Source: an uncultured Flavobacteriales bacterium (GTDB taxonomy: Bacteria; Bacteroidota; Bacteroidia; Flavobacteriales_G; Salibacteraceae). From it: a stretch of 64,000 bases of DNA. The stretch covers positions 233,628 through 297,627 of the forward strand of contig CAJQLE010000001.1 of NCBI GenBank assembly GCA_905479105.1, given 5' to 3'. The translations under genes were made by a program, and so were the position numbers. The notes below the pieces were generated by a model, which saw only the letters and a list, made by a program, of their open reading frames with translations, did not search any database and had not been told where the DNA came from. Shown here in pieces: positions 17,160 through 25,925 of this stretch (positions within the stretch are counted from its first letter, which is position 1; the number at the start of each line of letters is the position of its first letter).

Positions 17160-17963
17160 ATGAAAAACTTCTTTCAGTTCATTTGGAATAATCAATTTAC
17201 GTTTCTGTTCTTCTCATTGGAGTTCATAGGCTTTGCTCTTCTAGCGACCAATAGCGGCTTTCATAATAGTTCTTTGTACTCTACATCAATATCATTGAGT
17301 GGGAAAGTGGCCTCGGTCAACAATTCTTATGCTAAATACATGGGGCTTAAAGAAGAAAATACACGCCTGATGGAGGAAAGTGCACGACTTAAAAACCGAA
17401 TTCTTAACTCTGGAGGAATGAAGTTTAGTAAGTCGCGAATTCACTATGAAGTGCGAACAGCCAATGCTATAAAGAGCACCCACAGTCTTGGAAACAATTA
17501 TATTATCCTTAACAAAGGAAAAACATCAGGCATATATCCTCAACAAGGCGTTATAGGTCCAGAAGGAGTTGTGGGTATTGTAAGTCAATGCAGTGACCAT
17601 TACAGTAAAGTAATCCCCTTGATACATAGTCAAAGCTTAATCAGTTGCAAATTAGCTTCAAATTCATACTTTGGAATATTAAAATGGGAAGGTAAGGACG
17701 ACCGTTATGCTATCTTGGATGACATCCCCAACAATGTTGGCATCAATGAGAATGATTCTATATTGACTCGAGGTGGCTCAGGAGCCTTCCCACCCAACGA
17801 ATTAATAGGCTTCGCTGTAAAGTCAGAAAAAAATGAAAGCAGTGGATTTCAATCTATCACAGTGAGGTTAGCTACGAACTTTAAAAAGATCGACAATGTG
17901 TATGTTTTAGAAAACTCTAATAAGCCTGAACTTGATTCATTGATAATGGGTGTAGGAAAATGA
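17160..17963 (+). CDS. mreC: Rod shape-determining protein MreC
   Basis: MreC is an inner-membrane protein whose periplasmic part activates PBP2. The 267-aa product has one N-terminal membrane segment (residues about 12-30), a short coiled coil (YMGLKEENTRLMEESARLKN, residues 60-79) and a beta-barrel region with NNYIILNKGKTSGIYPQQGV and GVVGIVSQCSDHYSKV, typical of MreC. It overlaps mreD by 4 nt as ATGA, which suggests translational coupling. Confidence 0.93.
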   Translation: MKNFFQFIWNNQFTFLFFSLEFIGFALLATNSGFHNSSLYSTSISLSGKVASVNNSYAKYMGLKEENTRLMEESARLKNRILNSGGMKFSKSRIHYEVRTANAIKSTHSLGNNYIILNKGKTSGIYPQQGVIGPEGVVGIVSQCSDHYSKVIPLIHSQSLISCKLASNSYFGILKWEGKDDRYAILDDIPNNVGINENDSILTRGGSGAFPPNELIGFAVKSEKNESSGFQSITVRLATNFKKIDNVYVLENSNKPELDSLIMGVGK

Positions 17964-18490
17964 CTAGAGACCTGATCTCATATTTCATTCGGTTTTCACT
18001 TTTAATTATTGTGCAAATCTTCCTGCTCAACAACGTGCAGTTTTCTGGTCTTCTAAATCCCTATTTGTATGTCTATTTTTTAATTGTTCTACCTGTAGAC
18101 TTTTCGCCTAACATCGGCCTTTTCGTTGCTTTCGCAATGGGGATAATAATTGACATGTTCTCACAAACGATGGGCATGCATACCATTTCTGCAGTTTTCT
18201 TGGCTTATGCCAGACCTTATATTCTAAGATATATGGCGCCACGGGATGGTTACGAGTTCTCAAGAAACGTAAGTATCAAACAAATGGGATGGCTTTGGTT
18301 CCTAACCTTTTCAGGGTTAATGGTGTTTCTTCATCATTTCGTTCTATTCTTCATTGAATCATTTCGAATGAGTGGTTTAGGTTATACAATGCTCAAGGCA
18401 GTAGGAAGTTCTTTACTCACATTGACCCTAATAATAATCGTGCAGTTGCTTTTCACTAGGTCACCAAAGTCGGGAATAGGGTATGAATAA
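17960..18490 (+). CDS. mreD: Rod shape-determining protein MreD
   Basis: MreD is the small integral-membrane partner of MreC. The 176-aa product has about five hydrophobic segments, including IRFSLLIIVQIFLLNNVQFS near the N terminus and LPVDFSPNIGLFVAFAMGII, in which the motif around NIGL and DMF is usual for MreD. It overlaps mreC by 4 nt and mrdA by 8 nt. Identification rests on position and topology as much as on sequence. Confidence 0.88.
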   Translation: MTRDLISYFIRFSLLIIVQIFLLNNVQFSGLLNPYLYVYFLIVLPVDFSPNIGLFVAFAMGIIIDMFSQTMGMHTISAVFLAYARPYILRYMAPRDGYEFSRNVSIKQMGWLWFLTFSGLMVFLHHFVLFFIESFRMSGLGYTMLKAVGSSLLTLTLIIIVQLLFTRSPKSGIGYE

Positions 18491-20306
18491 CTTAGAAAAC
18501 AGAAAGATCACAATCATTGCTCTTTTCGTATTTGTATCGTTCATTTTTCTCGCTCGGCTCTTTTTTATTCAGATGATTGATGATTCATATACTTCATCTG
18601 CAGACAACCAAGCTCTGCGCTACATTACGCAATATCCTGCGAGAGGAATCATCTATGATCGACATGGAAAAATTTTAGTTCAAAACCAAGCGGCTTTTGA
18701 CCTTATGGTAGTGCCAAGACAAATAGACAGACTTGACACATTAAGCTTTTGTGAATTGCTAAACATCACGCAAGAAGAGTTCACTATTCGGCTCACGAAA
18801 GCAAAGAAATATTCGAATTATAGAGCCAGTATATTCCAAAAGCAATTGACCGGCTCAGAATACGCTAAAGTTGCGGAGAACCTATATCGTTTCAGTGGTT
18901 TTTACGGCCAAAAAAGAACATTAAGAATCTATCCCGATAGCGCTGCAGCGCATGTTTTGGGATATATTGGAGAGGTTAACTCCAAAGACATTGAAAGAGA
19001 TTCAATTTATAAATCAGGAGACTTTATTGGAATTAGTGGTCTAGAAAAACAGTACGAACAAGTTTTACGTGGCGAGCGAGGAAGAGAGGTCCTAATGGTT
19101 GATGTGCACAATACGGTTCAAGGAAAGCACATGGATGGTGAATTAGATATTGCAGCCAAAGCAGGAGTAAACTTGATTTCAACGATCGATCTTGATCTTC
19201 AGAAGTACGGGGAGTCACTGATGCAAATGAAAAAGGGAAGTATTGTTGCCATAGAGCCGGCTACTGGCGAAGTATTATGCTTGGTCTCAAGTCCAAACTA
19301 TGACCCCAACCTACTGGTAGGTGCAAATAGAGCAGCGAATTATCAATTATTAGCGCAAAATGATTCTTTAGACCCACTATTCAATCGTGCCTTAATGGCA
19401 AAATACCCACCTGGGTCAATTTTCAAAATCATTCAAGCATTGATAGGTTTAAACGATGTTGTGATTAAGGAAAACACTGGACTTACATGCAATAAATCAC
19501 TCGTAGGCTGCCATAACCACCCCTCAGCAAAAAATTTACGTGAGGCAATTCAAATGTCTTGTAATCCTTATTTCCACCAAGTTTTTAAACGTCTAATTAA
19601 TAAAGGCTATTCGACTAATTATTTCGAAGACAGTGCGCTCGGTTTAGCCGAGTGGCATGAAAAAGTGAGCAAATTTGGATTGGGTCAACGCCTCGCCATT
19701 GATCTTCCATCTCTCAAGAGCGGCAGTATACCAGATGTGGCTTTATACGATAAGATTTATGGGTCTAGACGTTGGGCTTATAGCACCATTTATTCTGTAA
19801 GCATTGGCCAAGGTGAGGTAGAAGTGGTGCCTCTTCAAATGGCAAATTTGGCAGCAACCGTAGCAAATCGTGGCTATTTTATTGATCCTCATTTAGTGAA
19901 AGAAATTGATGCGGAGCATGACTCATTCATTCATTATGAAGTCCATAATACTGATATTTCCAAAAAACACTACGAGCCAATAATTGATGCAATGCAATCT
20001 GTAGTTGATAAGCCAGGAGGAACTGCAAGACGTGCTCGCATTGATAGTATAATTGTCTGCGGAAAAACGGGTACAGCAGAAAATCCACATGGAGAAGATC
20101 ATTCCGTATTCATAGCGTTTGCTCCAAGAGATAATCCAAAAATTGCTATTGCTGTTTATGTAGAAAATGCAGGTTTTGGCGGAACATGGGCCGCACCGAT
20201 TGCCAGTCTGATGATAGAGCGGTATATCAACGGGAGTGTGAGCGATACATTAAAAGAATCTCGCATTTTAGACGCCAATCTTTTATCCCAGCCAATTGAG
20301 AATTAA
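18483..20306 (+). CDS. mrdA: Penicillin-binding protein 2 (peptidoglycan transpeptidase)
   Basis: PBP2 crosslinks peptidoglycan during elongation. The 607-aa protein has an N-terminal membrane anchor (residues about 8-27), a dimerisation region (AYPARGIIYDRHGK-type box at QYPARGIIYDRHGKILVQNQ), and a transpeptidase domain with the active-site serine in PPGSIFKI, the SxN motif as SCN in QMSCNPYFHQVF, and KTGT in CGKTGTAENP. Length and motifs are standard. It overlaps mreD at its start and rodA at its end, so the five genes are one tightly coupled unit. Confidence 0.95.
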   Translation: MNNLENRKITIIALFVFVSFIFLARLFFIQMIDDSYTSSADNQALRYITQYPARGIIYDRHGKILVQNQAAFDLMVVPRQIDRLDTLSFCELLNITQEEFTIRLTKAKKYSNYRASIFQKQLTGSEYAKVAENLYRFSGFYGQKRTLRIYPDSAAAHVLGYIGEVNSKDIERDSIYKSGDFIGISGLEKQYEQVLRGERGREVLMVDVHNTVQGKHMDGELDIAAKAGVNLISTIDLDLQKYGESLMQMKKGSIVAIEPATGEVLCLVSSPNYDPNLLVGANRAANYQLLAQNDSLDPLFNRALMAKYPPGSIFKIIQALIGLNDVVIKENTGLTCNKSLVGCHNHPSAKNLREAIQMSCNPYFHQVFKRLINKGYSTNYFEDSALGLAEWHEKVSKFGLGQRLAIDLPSLKSGSIPDVALYDKIYGSRRWAYSTIYSVSIGQGEVEVVPLQMANLAATVANRGYFIDPHLVKEIDAEHDSFIHYEVHNTDISKKHYEPIIDAMQSVVDKPGGTARRARIDSIIVCGKTGTAENPHGEDHSVFIAFAPRDNPKIAIAVYVENAGFGGTWAAPIASLMIERYINGSVSDTLKESRILDANLLSQPIEN

Positions 20307-21597
20307 GCGAAACATATTCGAAGACATCGACTGGGTGATGATAGTAATATATCTCGCACTCGTTTTATTTGGCTGGATTAGTATTTACGCTGCGACATAT
20401 GATGAAATGCATCCCTCCATTTTTGATCTAGCTAAAAATCATGGAAAGCAAGCACTATGGATTGGTCTAGCACTGGTAATAGGCCTGATAATGATGTTCT
20501 TTGATACACGCTTTTTTGAAACGTTTGCTTATCCAATTTATGGATTTGCACTTTTCCTTTTACTTGCTGTCTTGGTTTTAGGAACTGAAGTAAAAGGCGC
20601 TCAATCGTGGTTTGTTTTGGGACCTGTAAGTTTCCAGCCCAGTGAGATTGCCAAGTTTGGAACTGCTCTTGCTCTAGCAAAATACTTAAGCGTTTACGGA
20701 TCTAAGTTTGATAGTAAGAAGGTGAAAATCATCTCGCTAGCAATAATTTTTCTGCCTGGTGTCTTTATTTTACTTCAACCAGATGTAGGTTCAGTTTTAG
20801 TATTCACCTCATTGCTAATCGTTCTTTATCGACAAGGTTTAAGTGGTTGGATCTTTGGACTAGGTTTTGTTGCTGTCGTTCTTTTTATTCTGGCGCTTTT
20901 CCTCAAACAGTATCAATGGACACTTTTCGAAATACCAATTCAAGGGAACGTTGCCTTCATAGTTTCATTAAGTGCTCTGGCGGCTGCAGTCTACTATTTT
21001 CTTAGGAAAAAAAGAGGAAGTCTATTAATCATTGTTTCAAGTTACATTGCTTCATTGGGATATTTTCTTAGCATAGATTATGTTTTTGACAACATCCTTC
21101 AGCCTCACCATCAAAACCGAATCAACGAACTTCTGGGGATAGTTTCAGACCCATCAGGAGCTGGATATAATGTGCATCAATCAAAAATTGCCATTGGCTC
21201 GGGAGGCTTTTCAGGGAAAGGATTTCTCCAAGGAACACAAACAAAGTATCATTTCGTTCCTGAACAAAGCACCGACTTTATCTTTTGCACAGTTGGCGAA
21301 GAATGGGGATTTTTAGGAAGTTTAATACTAATTGGTCTTTTTCTAACCTTAATGGGCAGGATAATCTGGCTAGCTGAAAAACAACGCAGTGTTTTCACTA
21401 GAGTTTATGGTTACTGTGTAGCCTCCATACTATTTATTCATTTCACCATTAATATTGCAATGACCATAGGACTTGCGCCAGTAATAGGAATTCCACTTCC
21501 GTTTTTTAGCTATGGAGGATCTTCGCTTTGGTCTTTTACTCTTCTGCTATTCACATTTATTAAGCTAGACTCAGAACGCAAATATGTATTGCGCTAA
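20296..21597 (+). CDS. rodA: Rod shape-determining protein RodA, SEDS glycosyltransferase (TTG start)
   Basis: RodA polymerises glycan strands and works with PBP2. The start is TTG at 20296 (giving MRIKRNIFEDIDW), inside the last codons of mrdA. No ATG gives the usual N terminus. The 433-aa protein has about ten hydrophobic segments, the SEDS patterns SWFVLGPVSFQPSEIAKFG (residues 100-118), LLQPDVGSVLVF, and QSTDFIFCTVGEEWGFLGS with the conserved Asp/Glu region, and ends with GIPLPFFSYGGSSL. Its stop codon overlaps the stop of the convergent gene (21594-21597). Confidence 0.95.
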   Translation: MRIKRNIFEDIDWVMIVIYLALVLFGWISIYAATYDEMHPSIFDLAKNHGKQALWIGLALVIGLIMMFFDTRFFETFAYPIYGFALFLLLAVLVLGTEVKGAQSWFVLGPVSFQPSEIAKFGTALALAKYLSVYGSKFDSKKVKIISLAIIFLPGVFILLQPDVGSVLVFTSLLIVLYRQGLSGWIFGLGFVAVVLFILALFLKQYQWTLFEIPIQGNVAFIVSLSALAAAVYYFLRKKRGSLLIIVSSYIASLGYFLSIDYVFDNILQPHHQNRINELLGIVSDPSGAGYNVHQSKIAIGSGGFSGKGFLQGTQTKYHFVPEQSTDFIFCTVGEEWGFLGSLILIGLFLTLMGRIIWLAEKQRSVFTRVYGYCVASILFIHFTINIAMTIGLAPVIGIPLPFFSYGGSSLWSFTLLLFTFIKLDSERKYVLR

Positions 21598-22898
21598 TTC
21601 CCGATGAAGATCTTTCTACTTAAACTAGATTCATGATCTTTTCCGGTGACAACATAGAAACCTGGATGTAAATGAGAAAGATCAAGCCATTCAGACTTCT
21701 TAGACTTTCTGGCGGAAACCACCAATCTGCCGCTCAAGTCAGTCACCTGAACAATTCCTCCATTTCCAGAATAAAGAACATTGATTACTTGATCGTAAAC
21801 ATCAATATTCCAATTATTCGCAGTTTGTGCTCTTGACGATATACCAATCAATGTATCAGAAGTATCAACGGGGGATTCTAGTAAATTAATACTTAAATCA
21901 GCTATTACAGGCAAATGATCGCTCATATCATAAAGAGCCGTTAGCACTGCTGCAGGAGCACTAGTATTGGTTCCATCCAAAAGAGAAAGGTTATAATGGT
22001 CGCCATCGTTCCCTACTGCCTTATAAGAGTTAGGAATATAGCTAACCATTCCTGAATCCTCTAATATCTGCCCGCTCATCAACATAATATCAAATCTATC
22101 ATCCAAACCACCACCCGAAGCGCATCCACCAGAAGTATGAGTAGATTGAGTGTGTGAATAGGAAAATGATGCACTTCCACTCCACGATTCATTCGGAATC
22201 AAAGGGTCATAAAATTGATACTCACCATAGTTATTATCGGTTAAATTCTGATAGGCTGCTTCACTTGAGCTTTTCATATTCATGTCTCCAACAGCTATGA
22301 AATTTCCAGGTTCATATTCATCCTCCAAGTACTCCATTAAGGCTTCTGTAGCCAATCCTCTATCCACAACATCAGAACCAGAGCTTCCTGCTTTCAAATG
22401 CATTCCGATTAAATGAATAAAAGCTGTATCCGATCCCGCATTCAAATTTGGATCCTTGTAGTAAAAGGAACAAACATCAATGACTCTAACCAAGTTCGAG
22501 TTATTGGTCGCTACTGATACTTTCTCCTGACGAAAAAGAGCCAGTTTATTTTTATCATAAAAAACTCCATTGATCAAGCTGCTGAAAGAATTATTCTGGA
22601 TGGCTGCCCGTTCATAGCGCGTTTCACCATTAATATTAAGAACATTTGCAATGATGCGGTCTGCATAAATCTGGCTCGCACCCATTTCATTTACGAGCAA
22701 TAAATCTGGCTTGATATAAGTAGCAACAGTTCCGAAGTAACCATCCTTATCATTGATATTATTGTTCGATGAAGTGCAAAAACTTGTCACTTCTCCATAA
22801 AAAAGTAAATTATAAGACATTACTCGCAAAGTGTCCTTAGACTGAGCTTGAATGAATAGAAAACTAAAAAGGAGAATAGATGTGGAAATTAATTTCAT
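21594..22898 (-). CDS. Secreted endonuclease/exonuclease/phosphatase-fold enzyme with T9SS type A tail
   Basis: The 434-aa product has a signal peptide (MKLISTSILLFSFLFIQAQS) and then RVMSYNLLFYGE, the opening strand of the EEP fold, NEMGASQIYADR with the metal-binding Glu, IAVGDMNMKSSS with the GDxN motif and SDHLPVIADLS with the catalytic DH. These features suggest an extracellular DNase or phosphodiesterase. The last 75 residues contain VIQVTDLSGRLVVSARK-like and HPGFYVVTGKD segments, typical of T9SS type A sorting domains, so it should be secreted through the T9SS. A near-consensus -7 box lies 4 nt before the ATG. Confidence 0.85.
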   Translation of the reverse strand: MKLISTSILLFSFLFIQAQSKDTLRVMSYNLLFYGEVTSFCTSSNNNINDKDGYFGTVATYIKPDLLLVNEMGASQIYADRIIANVLNINGETRYERAAIQNNSFSSLINGVFYDKNKLALFRQEKVSVATNNSNLVRVIDVCSFYYKDPNLNAGSDTAFIHLIGMHLKAGSSGSDVVDRGLATEALMEYLEDEYEPGNFIAVGDMNMKSSSEAAYQNLTDNNYGEYQFYDPLIPNESWSGSASFSYSHTQSTHTSGGCASGGGLDDRFDIMLMSGQILEDSGMVSYIPNSYKAVGNDGDHYNLSLLDGTNTSAPAAVLTALYDMSDHLPVIADLSINLLESPVDTSDTLIGISSRAQTANNWNIDVYDQVINVLYSGNGGIVQVTDLSGRLVVSARKSKKSEWLDLSHLHPGFYVVTGKDHESSLSRKIFIGN

Positions 22899-22902
22899 AA
22901 TC

Positions 22903-22910
22903 GAAATATA
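22903..22910 (-). promoter_or_regulatory. Near-consensus -7 box 4 nt before the EEP-fold gene
   Basis: TATATTTC on the minus strand matches seven of eight positions of TAnnTTTG and is followed by a 4-nt spacer and the ATG at 22898. Confidence 0.4.
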
Positions 22911-22927
22911 AAAGAAGAAAAATGCTT

Positions 22928-24271
22928 TTAGCTCAATTCTTCATGAATGTTTATGGCAGGCAGGTCCTTCACCAAGGTGTTCTCAGAAGAATTTTTCATT
23001 ACTTGCTGCAGACTATCGTAACGATCAAAATACAAGTTGTAAACGGCATCTTTCATCATAGATATCTCTGTATAACCCAACCCGTCTAATGCAGTCAATA
23101 CATCAGACACATAAACCTTATCAATACTCCTATGTGGCAAGAATCCAGAGTCTTCTTTGTCATTCGCCTCAACTTCGTAAATCAACCTAGCATCAATCAT
23201 TAACTCAAGAACTCTTGCAGTTACACCAAATGGTAGCGATAATGAGGTTGATAAATCCTTACTTCTTGGGGCATCTTCTCCATTCTCGAAGCGCACAGAA
23301 ATATTGCGTAGCAAAAGCAAAGCGATAATATGGCGCTGAGAAGAACTCAGCTTTCCTCCGTCAATTTCATTTTTTATTTCTGTAACATACTGATTGGCAT
23401 AGGCCACTTCCGCACCAACAAGCGTGATTAACCAAGAGGTATTTACCCAAATCATAAACAACGGCAATGCGGCAAAACTTCCATAAATAGCGTTGTATCT
23501 GCTCACTCCGACTTGAAAATTAATATAAACCCACTCTAATAATTGAAAGGATGTGCCTGCTATAATTCCAGCGACCAATGCAGACTTAAAACTCACCTTG
23601 GTATTTGGCATAATCATATAAACAAAGGTGAAAAGAAGCCAAATCAAGGTGTATGGAATCATCCGAACTAAAAAGTGGATAAAAGGACCTATGGTTTGCA
23701 AGAAGTCATAGCCAGTAACTAAGTTTTCTAGTTGACCACTGATCACCACAGTCATGCTCCCAGCAAGAATCACAAGAATTGGAGCAAAAAGCATGATCAC
23801 GAAATAATCTGTAATCTTTCTGAGCCAAGTCCTACCCTTACCAACTTGCCAAATTTCATTGAACGACAATTCAACATTTGAAAGCAACTGCATTACTGTC
23901 CATAACAGGATGACAACTCCAACACCTGCGAGCAGACCTCCTTTGGTGTTTTCAAGCATTCTTGAGGCGAACGTCATTATTTGCTCTACCACTTCCTCAT
24001 GTCCTTTCAGGGCAGTGGTCAACTCTTCTTCTAAAGTTTTCTCAAATCCAAATCCTTTTGAAATAGCAAAAGCTAGCGCTATAATAGGCACAACGGAAAG
24101 CATTGTGTAGAATGTCAAACCAGCAGCTTGCAGCTGAAGGTTGTCTTTCGTATAATTTTTCAATACGATCAGAACGATTCTCAACTGTTTAACAAAGAAG
24201 GCTGCGAAGGGATTAATATCCTCTAAACGAACATTCCAAATACCATCGTTGATCATTTTAATCATGCGCAT
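22928..24271 (-). CDS. YihY/BrkB-family inner-membrane protein
   Basis: The 447-residue product has about six membrane segments. Residues near 40-55 read DNLQLQAAGLTFYTMLSVVP, the family hallmark (A-x-x-L-T-F-Y-x-x-x-S-x-x-P), and QLLSNVELSFNEIWQV, FKSALVAGIIAGTSFQLLEW and YNAIYGSFAALPLFMIWVN are further conserved stretches. The last 140 residues form a soluble domain that looks like a winged helix. The molecular function of this family is not settled. The ATG at 24271 is chosen because AAGGGTGAT precedes it. Starts at 24265 or a TTG at 24289 are alternatives. Confidence 0.85.
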   Translation of the reverse strand: MRMIKMINDGIWNVRLEDINPFAAFFVKQLRIVLIVLKNYTKDNLQLQAAGLTFYTMLSVVPIIALAFAISKGFGFEKTLEEELTTALKGHEEVVEQIMTFASRMLENTKGGLLAGVGVVILLWTVMQLLSNVELSFNEIWQVGKGRTWLRKITDYFVIMLFAPILVILAGSMTVVISGQLENLVTGYDFLQTIGPFIHFLVRMIPYTLIWLLFTFVYMIMPNTKVSFKSALVAGIIAGTSFQLLEWVYINFQVGVSRYNAIYGSFAALPLFMIWVNTSWLITLVGAEVAYANQYVTEIKNEIDGGKLSSSQRHIIALLLLRNISVRFENGEDAPRSKDLSTSLSLPFGVTARVLELMIDARLIYEVEANDKEDSGFLPHRSIDKVYVSDVLTALDGLGYTEISMMKDAVYNLYFDRYDSLQQVMKNSSENTLVKDLPAINIHEELS

Positions 24272-24325
24272 ATCACCCTTAATATTCAATCAAAAGAACA
24301 AAGTTCACAAATATTGAGCAGCACT

Positions 24326-24356
24326 TTTAAATAATAAATCGAATGAAATAGGTTTG
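24326..24356 (+). promoter_or_regulatory. Promoter giving a leaderless GH3 lipoprotein mRNA
   Basis: TTTA (24326-24329), a 19-nt spacer and TAGGTTTG (24349-24356) match the consensus with one mismatch in the -33 box. The ATG at 24361 follows after only ATAT, so the predicted start site falls on or next to the start codon. Confidence 0.75.
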
Positions 24357-24360
24357 ATAT

Positions 24361-25464
24361 ATGCAAAAACACCTCACACTCATTCTTCTTTTTGTAGTGG
24401 GAATAACGATTTCCTGCCAAACTCAAGAGAAAATATTTACCCTTCAAGATTATTACAGCCACGATTCAGCGCTTGCTAAAGCCGTAGATGAAGTATACAA
24501 TGACCTATCTGAGCAGCAGCGCGTTGCACAAATGATTGTGACATCACTCGGAAAACTAGGAAAACCATACGAGCAAGTTGAACCTCTTATAAAGGAGCAA
24601 AAAGTTGGTGGAATTATCTTTTTAAGCGGAGATCCCGAACAATTCAAAAAAGACATCGCATCAATCCAAGAAATGTCAATGGGCTTTCCACTATTAATGA
24701 GCATGGATGCTGAACCAAGTTTATTCAACAGAAGAATGCCTGGCACTCCTGAAATGAAACCAACCGCTGAACTAAAAACCTCAGATGAAATAAGAGCAGC
24801 GGTTTCTGCCATAGACAAAACACTTCAACACGTTGGATTTGCACATAACTATGCTCCTGTAATTGATGTTTCACCAAATAACGAAGCGATTGGAAATAGG
24901 ACTTTAGGAAGCGATTCTTTAACCATTGTTCCTTTAGCAATATCCTTCATCGAGGAAACACAGAAAGATCAAATTATCGCAACAGCAAAACACTTTCCGG
25001 GTCATGGAAGGGTGAGTGGAGATACCCATAAAAAGCTGGTCTATATTGACGGTGAGCTGACCGAAGTAAGTCTATACAAACCAATCATAGAAGCTGGCGT
25101 ACTATCGATTATGGTTGGGCATATTGCTGTTGAAAACAACCCTAAATACAGCACAAATGGCATGCCTTCCACCTTGAGCCCTATCATCGTCACCTCACTC
25201 TTACGAAAAGAAATGAGCTTTAATGGTTTGATCATCACTGATGCAATGAACATGGGTGCCGTTCAAGCCATTCCAAATTCAACTTTATTGGCTGCAAAAG
25301 CTGGTTGCGACATCATTCTGATGCCTCCCAATGAATCGGAAGCACTCGAATCCATTATATCAGAGATGGATAAAGATGAAGCATTCAAACAACAAATTGA
25401 GGCTTCGGTAAAACGTGTAATACGAGCAAAAATATGCCTAGGAATGGAGTTCAAACATTCCTAA
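24361..25464 (+). CDS. GH3-family lipoprotein, probable beta-N-acetylhexosaminidase
   Basis: The 367-aa product has a lipoprotein signal with lipobox TISC at Cys19. It contains the GH3 substrate loop AKHFPGHGRVSGDTHKKL (residues about 208-225), in which the DTH triad resembles the acid/base Asp-His dyad of NagZ-type enzymes, and LIITDAMNMGAV (around residue 291), which carries the catalytic nucleophile Asp. It should remove terminal N-acetylhexosamine, perhaps from muropeptides, while anchored to a membrane. Most NagZ proteins are cytoplasmic, so the lipoprotein form points to a periplasmic or surface role. It overlaps the stop of the convergent gene by 4 nt. Confidence 0.87.
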   Translation: MQKHLTLILLFVVGITISCQTQEKIFTLQDYYSHDSALAKAVDEVYNDLSEQQRVAQMIVTSLGKLGKPYEQVEPLIKEQKVGGIIFLSGDPEQFKKDIASIQEMSMGFPLLMSMDAEPSLFNRRMPGTPEMKPTAELKTSDEIRAAVSAIDKTLQHVGFAHNYAPVIDVSPNNEAIGNRTLGSDSLTIVPLAISFIEETQKDQIIATAKHFPGHGRVSGDTHKKLVYIDGELTEVSLYKPIIEAGVLSIMVGHIAVENNPKYSTNGMPSTLSPIIVTSLLRKEMSFNGLIITDAMNMGAVQAIPNSTLLAAKAGCDIILMPPNESEALESIISEMDKDEAFKQQIEASVKRVIRAKICLGMEFKHS

Positions 25465-25925
25465 AAACTCATGGGTAGTTCTGTTTTTATCTCAATTGGA
25501 ACTTTTTTATGAATGAAAAAGTTACCTACTTTCAGCTCTCCCTTTACGAGCACTTCAGGTTTTTTTCCTGAAAGCAATCCCGCTAAACCGGTTAATCCAG
25601 CCGTAATCATATCGCCCATATTACCTGTTAGTTGAACTGGATATACTTCAGTAGAGTTGGCATTAATCTTAAAGGCCTTTTTCAATTGTGCATCACCTAA
25701 ACTCTTTTTACCAGAAAACAATTCAAACTCTCCACTTTTTACAGTTATGGGAAATGAATTAGGATTTGAAAGCACCAAATTAATCGTGGCGTCAAGCTTA
25801 CCTCCTCTTAAACTATTAACTTCGAAATCCTGAACGTTTTCAAGCTTGACATCCTTAAACTCACAGCTTGTCAAGGTGATAACCGATAAAACAATTAAGA
25901 ATAAATTCAATTGAAGGCGAATCAT
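25461..25925 (-). CDS. LEA type 2/WHy-like lipoprotein
   Basis: The 154-aa product starts MIRLQLNLFLIVLSVITLTSC, with a lipobox LTSC at Cys21. The rest is a single beta-rich domain, with NLVLSNPNSFPITVKSGEF matching the N-P-N-x-F/Y pattern of LEA-14/WHy domains and a glycine-rich insertion (MITAGLTGLAGLLSGKKPEV). Such proteins are small extracytoplasmic lipoproteins of unknown role. It overlaps the GH3 gene at their stop codons and its first codons overlap the start of the divergent T9SS gene by 15 nt. Confidence 0.75.
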   Translation of the reverse strand: MIRLQLNLFLIVLSVITLTSCEFKDVKLENVQDFEVNSLRGGKLDATINLVLSNPNSFPITVKSGEFELFSGKKSLGDAQLKKAFKINANSTEVYPVQLTGNMGDMITAGLTGLAGLLSGKKPEVLVKGELKVGNFFIHKKVPIEIKTELPMSF

